From Burkholderia sp. SRS-W-2-2016 (GTDB lineage: Bacteria > Pseudomonadota > Gammaproteobacteria > Burkholderiales > Burkholderiaceae), in contig NZ_MSDV01000026.1 in the NCBI RefSeq assembly GCF_001931485.1, positions 215,596-279,595 of the forward strand: a stretch of DNA of 64,000 nucleotides, written 5' to 3'. Below the pieces are notes generated by a model, which saw only the letters and a program-made list of their open reading frames with translations, was not told the DNA's origin and searched no databases. Each line of letters starts with the position of its first letter. Within the stretch, counting starts at the first letter, position 1. Below are positions 44,767 to 54,044 of this stretch, piece after piece. The translations under genes were made by a program, and so were the position numbers.

Positions 44767-45579
44767 TCACGCCGACCGTTTCGAACCCGCCGCCCCACGC
44801 GGCGCGCCAACCTCACCGCTCTGACGGCTCTCGATCAGGCCGCGCGTGCGTTGCGAAACCCGCGCCGCCGCTTCCTTGATCGACTCGACCAGCCGTTCCA
44901 GATTCGCAAATTCGAGGCGCTGGGTCGGCACGATCGCCGCGAGCGAGCCGACCGCCTCGCCCGAATCGTCGGTAAACAGCGGCGACGCGAGCGCCGACAC
45001 GCCGTCTTCCAACTCGTCTTTCGACAGATAAAAACCGGCGCGCCGGATCTTCAGCAGCGACGCGCGGAACTCGTCCAGCGTCGCGCCGAGCCCGCTGTGC
45101 GCGATCTCATCGGCGTACTGATCGAATAGCAGCGCGAGCTTGGCCTTCGGGAACGTCGACAGAATCGCCTTGGGCGCCGCGCCTAAAAACAGCGGACGCG
45201 GCCGCCCACGGCCATAGCGCAGATCGAGCGACGCATCGTGCGTCTCGCGATGCGTGTCCACCAGTTCGTTGCCATACCAGCGCGACATCACGATATCGAA
45301 GCCCGAGTGTTCGGACAGCTCGCGCATGATCGGCTGGCCGACCGCGAGCAGCGGGTCCGACACGCGCAGGTGGTAGTCGAGCTTGATGATGCGCGGGCCG
45401 AGACCATAGTCGCCGCCCGCGAAACGCACCAGCAGTCCCGCATCGACGAGTTCGCGCACGTAGCGATAAGCGGTCGGTGTCGAACAGTCCAGTTCGGCGC
45501 CGACGTCTTCGACCGACAGCAACGGCTTCGCTTCCGAGAACAGCTCGAGGATGGATAAGAGTCTGGTGATGCTCGACAT
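44767..45579 (-). CDS. IclR family transcriptional regulator
   Basis: 270 residues. The N-terminal winged helix (about residues 1-65) has LSVEDVGAELDCSTPTAYRYVREL, then the effector domain with RYGRGRPRPLFLGAAPKAIL and GVSALASPLF. It sits 115 bp downstream of the VOC dioxygenase gene on the same strand and may be co-transcribed with it. Likely controls the surrounding hydroxylase/dioxygenase/hydrolase genes. It is clearly different from the IclR at 24.5 kb. Confidence 0.9.
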   Translation of the reverse strand: MSSITRLLSILELFSEAKPLLSVEDVGAELDCSTPTAYRYVRELVDAGLLVRFAGGDYGLGPRIIKLDYHLRVSDPLLAVGQPIMRELSEHSGFDIVMSRWYGNELVDTHRETHDASLDLRYGRGRPRPLFLGAAPKAILSTFPKAKLALLFDQYADEIAHSGLGATLDEFRASLLKIRRAGFYLSKDELEDGVSALASPLFTDDSGEAVGSLAAIVPTQRLEFANLERLVESIKEAAARVSQRTRGLIESRQSGEVGAPRGAAGSKRSA

Positions 45580-45694
45580 GTGAACGATGGGCCCTTGAAC
45601 GTGCAGCGATTATAGCCAGAGCGCCCGCGCTGGCTGAGCCCTCTTCGGCAGCGGATTCAAGCCGGCGGCGTCGCCTGTTCACACTCCTCCCCGC

Positions 45695-46261
45695 TCACGC
45701 CACGCCCATCCGCTCGGCCATTTCGGCCTGCCACGCGCTGCGCGGCCGGAAGCCCGGCAGCGTGCGCGCATGCCGTTCCACTTCGGCCATCAGTTCGGCG
45801 TCCGGCAATTCGAAATCGACCGGCACGCGCATCGGTTGATCGACGTACCACGGCGTATCGACGAACAACTCCAGCCGATTGCCTTCCGGATCGCGCGCAT
45901 AGATCGACACCGCATTGCCGTGCGTGACCGGGTGAATCTCTTCCAGTCCCTCATCGATGAAGGTCCGATAGAACTGCCGCAGCGTCGCGAGGCTGTCCGC
46001 CTCCAGCGAGATCTGGTTGATCGGATTGAACGCGAGCTGCGCGGGGCGGCCGCTCGCCAGCACGATCTGATGATGCACGGCCGGATCGCGGCTCAGGAAC
46101 ACCAGTTGAACTTCGCCGTTCGGCGTCGGCAGCTTGCCGCGATCGGTCACGGTGAACTGCAACACCCGCGCGTAGAAGTCCTCGACCCGCGCCATATCGG
46201 TCACGTAGAAGCCCATGTGGCTCAGCGACAGACCCGGCCGCCGCGCTTTGATCCCATCCAT
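45695..46261 (-). CDS. VOC family protein, probable extradiol-type dioxygenase
   Basis: 188 residues. One vicinal-oxygen-chelate module spans residues 10-140. Candidate metal ligands in the 2-His-1-Glu order are His15 (SLSHMGFYVTD), His63/64 (AVHHQIVLASG) and Glu131 (NRLELFVDTPW). The DPEGNRLELF strand is typical of glyoxalase/extradiol enzymes. A ~50-residue helical tail follows. Given the two hydroxylases and the FAH hydrolase around it, ring cleavage of a catechol-like product is plausible. Divergent from the FAH gene. Confidence 0.82.
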   Translation of the reverse strand: MDGIKARRPGLSLSHMGFYVTDMARVEDFYARVLQFTVTDRGKLPTPNGEVQLVFLSRDPAVHHQIVLASGRPAQLAFNPINQISLEADSLATLRQFYRTFIDEGLEEIHPVTHGNAVSIYARDPEGNRLELFVDTPWYVDQPMRVPVDFELPDAELMAEVERHARTLPGFRPRSAWQAEMAERMGVA

Positions 46262-46290
46262 GCTCGTCTCCAGTAGTGATAAACCCTAAG

Positions 46291-46359
46291 AAAAAACACG
46301 TTGTGCTCTCGTGTAAATCCAGTTTATTCTCAAAATACGATAAACGCACAAGTTTTTTA
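46291..46359. promoter_or_regulatory. Nested dyads in divergent promoter
   Basis: GTTTAT-n12-ATAAAC (46322-46345) lies between TTGTGC/GCACAA and AAAAAAC/GTTTTTT arms (46291 and 46359). ACACG-n9-CGTGT (46296-46314) overlaps. The AT-rich 143-bp region divides the VOC and FAH genes, and the dyads are candidate sites for the nearby IclR. Confidence 0.4.
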
Positions 46360-46405
46360 CGAGACGTGCGGATCGATTTCAACCACTTTTATCAGCGGAG
46401 CATTC

Positions 46406-47257
46406 ATGAAACTCGTCAGCTTTTCGACCTCGCGGGGCCCGTCGTTCGGCATCGTTCGCGACAACGCGGTGTTCGATCTGGGCCAGCGCCTCGATGGGCG
46501 TTACGCCGACCTGAAGGCGCTGATCGCGGCCGACGCCTTCAAAGACGCGGCGCGCGCGATCGAAGGCGCACAACCCGACTACCTGTTGTCGGACGTGAAC
46601 CTGCTGCCCGTGATCCCGAACCCGGAGCAGATCTTCTGCGTCGGGCTGAACTACGCGGAGCACGTGAAGGAAACCAATCGCGAAACCACCGAACAGCCGG
46701 TGATCTTCATGCGGCTGCCGGCCTCCCAGGTCGCGCACGGCCAGCCGATGCTGCGTCCGCCCGAGTCGCAGCAGTTCGACTACGAAGGCGAGATCGCGGT
46801 GATCATCGGCCGGGGCGGCCGGCGCATCGCCGAAGCGGACGCGTGGAATCACATTGCCGGCTACGCCTGCTACAACGACGGCTCGGTGCGCGACTGGCAG
46901 CGTCATACGACGCAATGGGGCCCGGGCAAGAACTTCTATCGCACCGGCGGCTTCGGGCCGTGGATGGTCACCAGCGACGAGATCGAAGCCGACGCGCTGA
47001 TGACGCTCGTGACCCGCCTGAACGGTCAGGAAGTGCAGCGCGCCACCACGCAGATGCTGATCCACGGGATCGCCAAACAGATCGCCTATCTGTCCACCTT
47101 CACGCCGCTGTCCGCCGGCGACGTGATCGTGACCGGCACGCCGGGCGGCGTCGGCGCGAAGCGCAACCCGCCTCTGTTCATGAAGGCCGGCGACGTGGTC
47201 GAAGTGGAAGTGGATCGCATCGGCGTGCTGCGCAATCCGGTCGCCGACGAAGCGTGA
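46406..47257 (+). CDS. Fumarylacetoacetate hydrolase family protein
   Basis: 283 residues. The N-terminal cap leads to the catalytic FAH domain starting about residue 72 (IFCVGLNYAEHVKET, His86). The metal-binding Glu-x-Glu is in FDYEGEIAVIIG (Glu127, Glu129) and Asp in CYNDGSVRDWQ. TPGGVGAKRNPP completes the signature. It cleaves C-C bonds of diketo or oxo acids from ring cleavage, such as fumarylpyruvate or acylpyruvate. The start is behind CGGAGCATTC. Operon with the next hydroxylase and MFS genes. Confidence 0.92.
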   Translation: MKLVSFSTSRGPSFGIVRDNAVFDLGQRLDGRYADLKALIAADAFKDAARAIEGAQPDYLLSDVNLLPVIPNPEQIFCVGLNYAEHVKETNRETTEQPVIFMRLPASQVAHGQPMLRPPESQQFDYEGEIAVIIGRGGRRIAEADAWNHIAGYACYNDGSVRDWQRHTTQWGPGKNFYRTGGFGPWMVTSDEIEADALMTLVTRLNGQEVQRATTQMLIHGIAKQIAYLSTFTPLSAGDVIVTGTPGGVGAKRNPPLFMKAGDVVEVEVDRIGVLRNPVADEA

Positions 47258-47324
47258 TGCAAGCGTAAAGCTCGTTGCCGCGCGCGTCGCAGCGCGCGTG
47301 GCGTCTCATCAGACGGAACTGAAC

Positions 47325-48848
47325 ATGTCAGATCAACTCATCCCCGCGCACGCGTGCGACTACGACGTCGCGATCATCGGCCTCGGGCCGACCGGCGCGA
47401 CGCTGGCCAATCTGCTCGCGCTGCAAGGTTTGCGGGTGCTGGTGCTGGAACGCGACAAGGACATCTTCGCGCTGCCGCGCGCGGTGCATTTCGACGGCGA
47501 ATGCATGCGGGTATTCCAGACGCTCGGCATCGCCGACACGCTGCTGCCGAATCTGTTCGTCGGTCCCGGCATGAAGTTCGTCAATGCCGCGGGCAAGTTG
47601 CTGATCGACTGGCAGCGGCCGACCGGCATCGGCCCGCACGGCTGGTGCGCAAGCTACAAATTCCACCAGCCCGATCTGGAGAATGCTTTGCGCGAACGCC
47701 TCGCGAGCCAGGCGACGGTCGACATCCGCTTGCGCCACGAAGTCTTCGCGCTCGACGAAACCGCCGACGGCGTGCAGTTGCGCTTCGAGGACACGAGTTG
47801 CGGCAAGCTCGGCCGCGCGAGCGCGCGCTACGTGGTCGGCTGCGACGGCGCGCGCTCGATTGCACGGCGCTTCATGGGCACCGAGCTGACCGATCTGCAA
47901 TCGCACGAGCGCTGGGTCGTGGTCGACGTGCTGCTCGACTCGGCGCGCCCCGATCTCGGCGACTTCTCGATCCAGTACTGCGATCCAGCACGCCCGACCA
48001 CCTATACGCGCGGCCCGGGCAACCGCCGCCGCTGGGAAATCATGGTGATGCCCGGCGACGACACCGCGCAACTGACGTCCTCCGAGTGGCTGTGGGACAA
48101 GCTCGCGCGCTGGATCACGCCCGCCGATGCGCGGCTCGAACGCTCGGCCGTCTATACGTTTCACTCGGTCGTCGCCAATGGCTGGCGTCGCGGCCGTCTG
48201 CTGCTGGCCGGCGATGCCGCGCATCAGACGCCGCCGTTCATGGGCCAGGGGATGGCCGCCGGGATTCGCGATGCGTCGAATCTCGCGTGGAAACTCGGCG
48301 CGGTGCTGCGCGGCGAAGCGGCGGACACGCTGCTCGACAGCTACGAAACGGAACGCTCGCCGCACGTGCGCGAATTCATCGAAACCGCGGTGCAGCTCGG
48401 CTCGGTAATCCAGACCACGCATCCCGATCTGGCGAATGCGCGGGATTGCGAAATGGCCGACGCGATCCGCAATTTCGTGACCCCGCAGCCGAAGCTCGGG
48501 CCGGGCGAGTGGCGCGACGAACCGTCGGGTACGGCGGGCCATATCGCGCCGCAGCCTCGTCTGGACGATGGCGAACTGCTCGACGACCGGGTCGGCTACC
48601 GGTTCGCGCTGGTCGCGCGGCCCGACGTGCTGCGCGAATGCCCGGAACTGCGCGGCGCCGCCGCGCGCGCCAACGTCGAGCTGGTGGCCGGCGAACACGC
48701 GGCGATTCGCGAGTGGCTCGCTTCGCTCGATGCGCTCGCGGTCCTCGTGCGCCCCGACCGCTACGTATTCGGCGTCGCGCGCGACGTGCATGAACTGGAG
48801 GACCTGCTTCAGCAGGCACTGCCCTGCCTGCATCCCGAAAGCGCGTGA
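47325..48848 (+). CDS. Bifunctional 3-(3-hydroxyphenyl)propionate hydroxylase-like FAD monooxygenase (MhpA type)
   Basis: 507-residue flavin monooxygenase. The FAD motif VAIIGLGPTGATLANLLA is at residues 15-32, then the MhpA-like RAVHFDGECMRVFQTLG near 52. LLLAGDAAHQTPPFMGQGMAAGIRDASNLAWKL is near 295, and the C-terminal domain is thioredoxin-like. MhpA enzymes hydroxylate the ring of hydroxyphenyl acids to catechols. The VOC dioxygenase and FAH hydrolase next door are the expected following steps. 67 bp downstream of the FAH gene. Confidence 0.9.
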   Translation: MSDQLIPAHACDYDVAIIGLGPTGATLANLLALQGLRVLVLERDKDIFALPRAVHFDGECMRVFQTLGIADTLLPNLFVGPGMKFVNAAGKLLIDWQRPTGIGPHGWCASYKFHQPDLENALRERLASQATVDIRLRHEVFALDETADGVQLRFEDTSCGKLGRASARYVVGCDGARSIARRFMGTELTDLQSHERWVVVDVLLDSARPDLGDFSIQYCDPARPTTYTRGPGNRRRWEIMVMPGDDTAQLTSSEWLWDKLARWITPADARLERSAVYTFHSVVANGWRRGRLLLAGDAAHQTPPFMGQGMAAGIRDASNLAWKLGAVLRGEAADTLLDSYETERSPHVREFIETAVQLGSVIQTTHPDLANARDCEMADAIRNFVTPQPKLGPGEWRDEPSGTAGHIAPQPRLDDGELLDDRVGYRFALVARPDVLRECPELRGAAARANVELVAGEHAAIREWLASLDALAVLVRPDRYVFGVARDVHELEDLLQQALPCLHPESA

Positions 48849-48917
48849 CCGGCCCGCAGCCGTTCGAGCCGCGCGATCCCATATAGACCAATAAAGCCAT
48901 CTATTCCTGGAGACGTC

Positions 48918-50264
48918 ATGGAGACAACCCATCAACCGGCCGGCGAACCGGGCCGCCCGCAATCGGCCGGACTGACACGATCGCAATGGAAGATGATTCT
49001 GATCGCCAGCCTCGGCGGCTCGCTGGAGTTTTACGATTTCATCGTGTATGGCTTTTTCGCGCATCACATCGCCGCGCAGTTCTTTCCGAACGAATCGGCG
49101 CTGCTGAGCATGCTGGCGGCGTTTTCGGTGCTGGCGATCGGCTATGTGATCCGGCCGCTCGGCGGCATCGTGCTGAGCAGTTGGGGCGATCGCTATGGCC
49201 GCCGGCCGGTGTTTCTCGGCTCGATTGTCGTGGTGACCGCGTCCACCATTTGTCTCGGACTACTGCCCAATTTCCAGAGCTGGGGGATCACCGCATCGAT
49301 CCTGCTGATCGTGCTGCGGATGCTGCAAGGTTTTTGTGTCGGCGGCGAAATGCCCGGCGCGGTGACCTATGCGGTCGAGGCCGCGCCGCGGCGCGCCGGT
49401 CTCGCGGCCGGCGTGATCATCTGCGCGGTCAACGCTGGGGTATTGCTCGCGACGCTCGTCAATCTGGCGATTCAGAGTTCGATGTCGAGCGCGGATGCGG
49501 CCGCGTACGGCTGGCGGATCGCGTTTCTATTCGGCGGGCTGTGCGGGATCGTGTCGTACTGGATGCGGCGCAACCTGGACGAGTCGCCCGAGTTCACGAA
49601 GATGCATCGCGCAGTGAACCGCCAGCCGTTTCGCGAGACCTTGCGCGATCACGGCAAAACGGTGGTGGCCGCCGCGCTGACGATCGCGGTGATGGCCGGC
49701 GTGAACGGCATCCTGTATGGCCATATGCCCGCGTTCATGGTCCAGCAACTGCACTACGCGCCGCGCACCGCGGCACTCGCGCAGAACGCTTATCTGCTCG
49801 TCAGCTCCATCGGTCTGCTCGCGGCCGGCTGGCTCGGCGACAAGCTGCCGCGCCGCTATCTGCTGCGCGTCTCCGCCGCGTTGCTGGTGATATTCAGCTT
49901 TCCTTTCTATCAGGCGCTGGTCGATCACAGCGTGAATCCGGTTGTGCTGTTCGTGCTGGCCGCGCTGGTGTTCTCGCCCGCCAGCGGCACGTGGGCGTCG
50001 GTGCTCGCCGACCAGTTCCCGGTGCAGGTGCGCTTCAGCGGCATCGCGCTGTCGTATAACGCGTCGGTGCTGGTGTTCAGCGGCTTCGCACCGCTGCTCG
50101 CGACGATGCTGGTGCGCGAGACCGGTTCGCTCGCCGCGCCGGCTTACTTCGTGATGGGTACCTGCGCGATTGCGCTGGTGGCGAGCTTTGCGTTGCCCGC
50201 CAGCAGCGCGGCGATGCGCGGACGCTTGCGAGCCGAGCGGCTCAACCGCGAACCGTCGCGCTGA
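48918..50264 (+). CDS. MFS transporter, metabolite:H+ symporter type
   Basis: 448-residue importer with GSLEFYDFIVYGFFAHHIAAQFFP near the N-terminus, SSWGDRYGRRPVFLGS (motif A) near residue 90, and RMLQGFCVGGEMPGAVTYAVE. The ribosome site is GGAGACGTC. It ends the hydroxylase operon, probably importing its aromatic acid. Six bases separate its stop from that of the convergent LysR gene. Confidence 0.92.
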   Translation: METTHQPAGEPGRPQSAGLTRSQWKMILIASLGGSLEFYDFIVYGFFAHHIAAQFFPNESALLSMLAAFSVLAIGYVIRPLGGIVLSSWGDRYGRRPVFLGSIVVVTASTICLGLLPNFQSWGITASILLIVLRMLQGFCVGGEMPGAVTYAVEAAPRRAGLAAGVIICAVNAGVLLATLVNLAIQSSMSSADAAAYGWRIAFLFGGLCGIVSYWMRRNLDESPEFTKMHRAVNRQPFRETLRDHGKTVVAAALTIAVMAGVNGILYGHMPAFMVQQLHYAPRTAALAQNAYLLVSSIGLLAAGWLGDKLPRRYLLRVSAALLVIFSFPFYQALVDHSVNPVVLFVLAALVFSPASGTWASVLADQFPVQVRFSGIALSYNASVLVFSGFAPLLATMLVRETGSLAAPAYFVMGTCAIALVASFALPASSAAMRGRLRAERLNREPSR

Positions 50265-50270
50265 TAAAAG

Positions 50271-51176
50271 CTACGCCAGCTTCAAATCCCGCACGATCCA
50301 CTCGAGCGCGGCCTGGGCGACTTCGTCGAGGCTGCGCCCGGCGAGTGTCAGCACTTGCAGGCGGCGCTGGGTCAGCAGCGGATTGTCGAACGCAATCGCG
50401 GTCATCCGGTCGACGCCGAGCCGCTTGGCCACCGACACATACCCCGACGGCATGATCGACTCGGGCACCGACAGCGCGAAACGATACAGCGCCGCGACGT
50501 AGCGGCTCGTCATCAGCGGCACGATTTCGATGTTCTCGACATTGCACGCGATATCGAACAGTTGCCGGTTCGTCGTGCCCTTGTCCTGCAGCAGCACCGG
50601 ATACGCGCTCAGTTCCTTCAACGCGATCTTCGCGTGGCCCGCCAGCGGATGGTCGTCGTGCATCAGCGCCATCACCGGCGCGCGCTGCGTGTACTGCACC
50701 ACGACGCCGGGCTCGGGTTTGAAACTAAAAGTCAGCGCGATCGATGCCTCGCCCGACAGCAACATCTGGATCGCCCGCTCGGCCGGCACGACCTCGAGCT
50801 GAATCGCGATGTCCGGATGCTCGCGGTAGAACGCACCCAGCGACACCGGCAGGAAGTCGAACGCAAAGCCCTCGGTGCACGCGATCGTCAGCGTGCGCGC
50901 GCGGCGCCGCTCCTCCCCCTGAATTTCATCGAACACCGCCTGCGCGTCCGACAGCGTGCGCTGCGCGTGGCGCAACAACAGCCGCCCGGCATGCGAGAGC
51001 ACCATCCCGCGCGCGTGCCGCTCGAATAGCGGCACGCCGATGTCGCCTTCGAGCTTCGCGATATGGCGGCTCAACGCGGACACGGTCAAACCGAGCTTCT
51101 CCGTCGCCGAGGTCAGCGAGCCCGCCTGGGCTACCACCGAAAAATAGTAAAGCGACGGTTCGAGCAGTTTGCGCAT
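50271..51176 (-). CDS. LysR family transcriptional regulator
   Basis: 301 residues. The helix-turn-helix is in QAGSLTSATEKLGLTVSALSRHIAKLE (residues about 16-42), followed by RHARGMVLSHAGR. The effector domain starts near residue 90 (RTLTIACTEGFAFDFLP). A 26-residue longer frame runs through the upstream operator and is rejected. It is divergent from the M20 peptidase operon, and a bipartite site at 51213-51253 reappears before the porin at 56.7 kb, so both are likely targets. Confidence 0.9.
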   Translation of the reverse strand: MRKLLEPSLYYFSVVAQAGSLTSATEKLGLTVSALSRHIAKLEGDIGVPLFERHARGMVLSHAGRLLLRHAQRTLSDAQAVFDEIQGEERRRARTLTIACTEGFAFDFLPVSLGAFYREHPDIAIQLEVVPAERAIQMLLSGEASIALTFSFKPEPGVVVQYTQRAPVMALMHDDHPLAGHAKIALKELSAYPVLLQDKGTTNRQLFDIACNVENIEIVPLMTSRYVAALYRFALSVPESIMPSGYVSVAKRLGVDRMTAIAFDNPLLTQRRLQVLTLAGRSLDEVAQAALEWIVRDLKLA

Positions 51177-51212
51177 AGGGCTGACCCACGGGCGACAGGT
51201 GCAAAGCGAGGT

Positions 51213-51253
51213 TTGCGGGAAACGCAAATGTACCTTGTTTGATTGCGAATACA
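51213..51253. promoter_or_regulatory. Bipartite LysR operator D1
   Basis: TTGC-n7-GCAA (51213-51227) is followed 28 bases on by GATTGCGAATACA (51241-51253). The same two parts, with the same spacing, occur at 56570-56610. This matches the recognition-plus-activation layout of LysR sites. Confidence 0.75.
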
Positions 51254-51319
51254 AAAATACTGACGCGCCGTTAATCTGGATCTCATCGCACCAACCGGCA
51301 TCGAACCACTTCTTTTCCT

Positions 51320-52708
51320 ATGTCCAGACAAAGCGCTCTCGCCCTTGCCCGCTCGCACTTCGACAGCGGCGACTTCCTTGCCACGCTTGGCCGGCGCGTC
51401 GCGCTCGCCACCGAAAGCCAGCGCGCCGAAGCCGCGCCGCTGCTGCGCCGCTATCTCGGCGAGGAAATCGAAACCGCGCTCCGCGCACTCGGCTTCACGT
51501 GCGAGATCATGGAAAACCCGGTAGCCGGGATGCCGCCGTTTCTGGTCGGCGAGCGCATCGAATCGCCGGCGCGCCCGACCGTGCTGTTCTACGGCCACGG
51601 CGACGTGATCGACGGCGATGCCGCCAACTGGAGCGGCGAGCGCACGCCGTGGCGCGTGAGCGTCGAAGGCGAGCGCTGGTACGGACGCGGAATCGCCGAC
51701 AACAAGGCGCAACACTCGGTCAACCTCGCGGCGCTGGCAGCGGTGTTCGCGGCGCGCGGCGAACTCGGCTTCAACGCGAAGATCATCTTCGAAATGGGCG
51801 AGGAAGTCGGCTCGCCCGGCCTCGATGCACTGTGCGAGCAGCTGCGCGAACGGCTCGCGGCCGATCTGCTGATCGCCTCCGACGGCCCGCGTCAGCGCGC
51901 ATCGTCACCGACCGTGTTCCTCGGCTCGCGCGGCGCGCTGCACTTCCGGCTGCGCGTGACCAACGATTTCGGCGCGCGTCATTCGGGCAACTGGGGCGGC
52001 GTGCTGGCCAACCCGGCCACCGTGCTCGCGAATGCGCTCGCGAGTCTGGTCGATGGTCATGGCCGCATTCGCATCAACGGTCTGCTGCCGCCGCCGATTC
52101 CGCCGCAGGTGCGCGAGCGCATCGCGAATCTGGAAATCGGCATGGACGCGGGCGATCCGCCGCTGTCGCCAAACTGGGGCGAACCCGGGCTCACGCCCGC
52201 CGAACGCGTATTCGCCTGGAACACGCTCGAAGTACTGGCGATGCAATCGGGCAACGTCGCCAACGCGGTCAGCGCGATTCCGCGCGCCGCCGAAGCGGTC
52301 TGCCAGTTGCGCTTCGTGGTCGGCACCGACTGGCGCCGCGCGCACGAACTGATCAGCGCGCATCTGGCGCGTGAAGGCTTCGACAACATCGAGGTCACGA
52401 TCGAAGCGTCCGGCGCCGCGACCCGGCTCGATCCGAACGATCCATGGGTCGCGTTCACCGAACGCTCGATCGAGGCGACCACCGGCAAACCGGTGACGCT
52501 GCTGCCGAACCTCGGCGGCACGATTCCGAACGAATGCTTCGCCGATACGCTCGGACTGCCGACCATCTGGATTCCTCATTCTTATCCGGGCTGCCGCCAG
52601 CACGCGCCGGACGAACACGCGCTCGCGCCGGTGCTGGCCGAGGCGCTGCAACTGATGACCGGGTTGCTGTGGGACCTCGGCACCGCCGACCTGCCGCCCA
52701 GCCGCTGA
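51320..52708 (+). CDS. M20 family metallopeptidase/amidohydrolase
   Basis: 462-residue di-zinc hydrolase. Metal and catalytic residues are visible: His-x-Asp in LFYGHGDVIDG near residue 94, Asp in YGRGIADNKAQ near 122, the Glu-Glu pair in FEMGEEVGS near 160 and a late His in IPHSYPG. A lid/dimerisation domain lies in the middle. Relatives cleave dipeptides or N-acyl amino acids. Followed by an MFS and a kynureninase-like gene, it may release an amino acid from a conjugate. Divergent from the LysR gene across operator D1. The ribosome site is weak. Confidence 0.9.
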   Translation: MSRQSALALARSHFDSGDFLATLGRRVALATESQRAEAAPLLRRYLGEEIETALRALGFTCEIMENPVAGMPPFLVGERIESPARPTVLFYGHGDVIDGDAANWSGERTPWRVSVEGERWYGRGIADNKAQHSVNLAALAAVFAARGELGFNAKIIFEMGEEVGSPGLDALCEQLRERLAADLLIASDGPRQRASSPTVFLGSRGALHFRLRVTNDFGARHSGNWGGVLANPATVLANALASLVDGHGRIRINGLLPPPIPPQVRERIANLEIGMDAGDPPLSPNWGEPGLTPAERVFAWNTLEVLAMQSGNVANAVSAIPRAAEAVCQLRFVVGTDWRRAHELISAHLAREGFDNIEVTIEASGAATRLDPNDPWVAFTERSIEATTGKPVTLLPNLGGTIPNECFADTLGLPTIWIPHSYPGCRQHAPDEHALAPVLAEALQLMTGLLWDLGTADLPPSR

Positions 52709-52747
52709 ATTCCCCCTGAAGCCGACCTTCCGAACGGAACCCACACC

Positions 52748-54040
52748 ATGAATTCGACCGTCATCGAAGACCACCATGGGCAAGCCAGCACTACGCCGAT
52801 GCGGCGCCTGATCGTCGCCACCAGCATCGGCAATGCGCTCGAATGGTTCGATTTCGCCGCGTACGGCTTCTTTGCCGTCACGCTGTCGAAGCTGTTCTTC
52901 CCCGCCCACGACGACACCGTCTCGCTGCTGATGACATTCGGCACCTTCGGCCTGTCCTACGTGTTCCGCCCGCTCGGCGCGCTGGTGCTCGGCCGCTACG
53001 CGGACCGGCACGGCCGCAAGGCGGCGCTGCTCGCGGCGCTCGCGCTAACCACCGTCGGCACGCTGATTTGCGCGGCGATTCCGACCTACGCGCAGATCGG
53101 CGTTGCCGCGCCCATCGGGCTGATGACCGCGCGGATTCTGATCGCGTTCTCGACCGGCGGCGAGTTCGGCAGCGGCACCGCGCTGATGATCGAACAGAAG
53201 AGCAGGCGCAAGGCGTTCCTGTCGAGCTGGCAGTTTTCGAGCCAGGGGATGAGCACGGTACTCGCATCGTTCGCGGGACTCGCGCTCAGCACGCAACTGT
53301 CGCCCGCGCAGATCGAGAGCTGGGGCTGGCGCGCGCCGTTCGTGTTCGGTCTGCTGGTCGCGCCGGTGGGTCTCTATATCCGCAAGCACATCGACGATAC
53401 GCTGCCGGCCGACGGCGCCGCGGCGACCCGCAACGCGCCGGTACGCGACCTGCTCTCGCACAGCAAAGGCCGGATTGCGCTCGCGGCCGGGATCATGGCG
53501 GTATCGACCGCAGCGAGCTATCTGATGATTCTGTACATGCCGACCTATGCGGTGAAGCAGTTGCACCTGCCCGCTTCGACGGGTTTCGCGGCAACCGTCG
53601 TCACCGGTCTGATCCTGATGTTCTGCACGCCGCTGATGGGCCACCTCGCCGACCGCTACGGCCGTAGCCGGATGATGGTCAGCTCGGCGCTCGTCACGCT
53701 GCTGACGATCTATCCGTGCTTCGCGTGGCTGCTGTCGAGTTCCTCGTTCGGGGTGTTAATGGCCATCATGGTGCTGGCCGGCATTCTGAAGGCGATCTAC
53801 TTCGGCCCGCTCGCCGCGGTGCTGTCGTCGCTGTTTCCGACCAGCGTGCGTAGCACGGGTCTCGGCTTCAGCTACAACATCGGCGTGATGGTATTCGGCG
53901 GCTTCACGCCGTGGCTCGTCACCGCGTTGATCGGCGCGACGCACGATCCACTGTCGCCCGCGTTCTATCTGATGGGCTGCGCGGTGCTCAGTCTCGTGTG
54001 CATCGGCATCTATCACTTCAAGCTCGTCAAGCACATCTAA
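52748..54040 (+). CDS. MFS transporter, metabolite:H+ symporter type
   Basis: 430-residue importer. It shows SIGNALEWFDFAAYGFFAVTLSKLFFP near residue 25, GRYADRHGRKAALLAAL (motif A) near 80 and ILIAFSTGGEFGSGTALM near 130, all typical MHS marks. It follows the peptidase by 39 bp and precedes the PLP enzyme by 4 bp, so it is cotranscribed. Presumably imports the conjugate or acid degraded here. Confidence 0.92.
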   Translation: MNSTVIEDHHGQASTTPMRRLIVATSIGNALEWFDFAAYGFFAVTLSKLFFPAHDDTVSLLMTFGTFGLSYVFRPLGALVLGRYADRHGRKAALLAALALTTVGTLICAAIPTYAQIGVAAPIGLMTARILIAFSTGGEFGSGTALMIEQKSRRKAFLSSWQFSSQGMSTVLASFAGLALSTQLSPAQIESWGWRAPFVFGLLVAPVGLYIRKHIDDTLPADGAAATRNAPVRDLLSHSKGRIALAAGIMAVSTAASYLMILYMPTYAVKQLHLPASTGFAATVVTGLILMFCTPLMGHLADRYGRSRMMVSSALVTLLTIYPCFAWLLSSSSFGVLMAIMVLAGILKAIYFGPLAAVLSSLFPTSVRSTGLGFSYNIGVMVFGGFTPWLVTALIGATHDPLSPAFYLMGCAVLSLVCIGIYHFKLVKHI

Positions 54041-54044
54041 ATTC

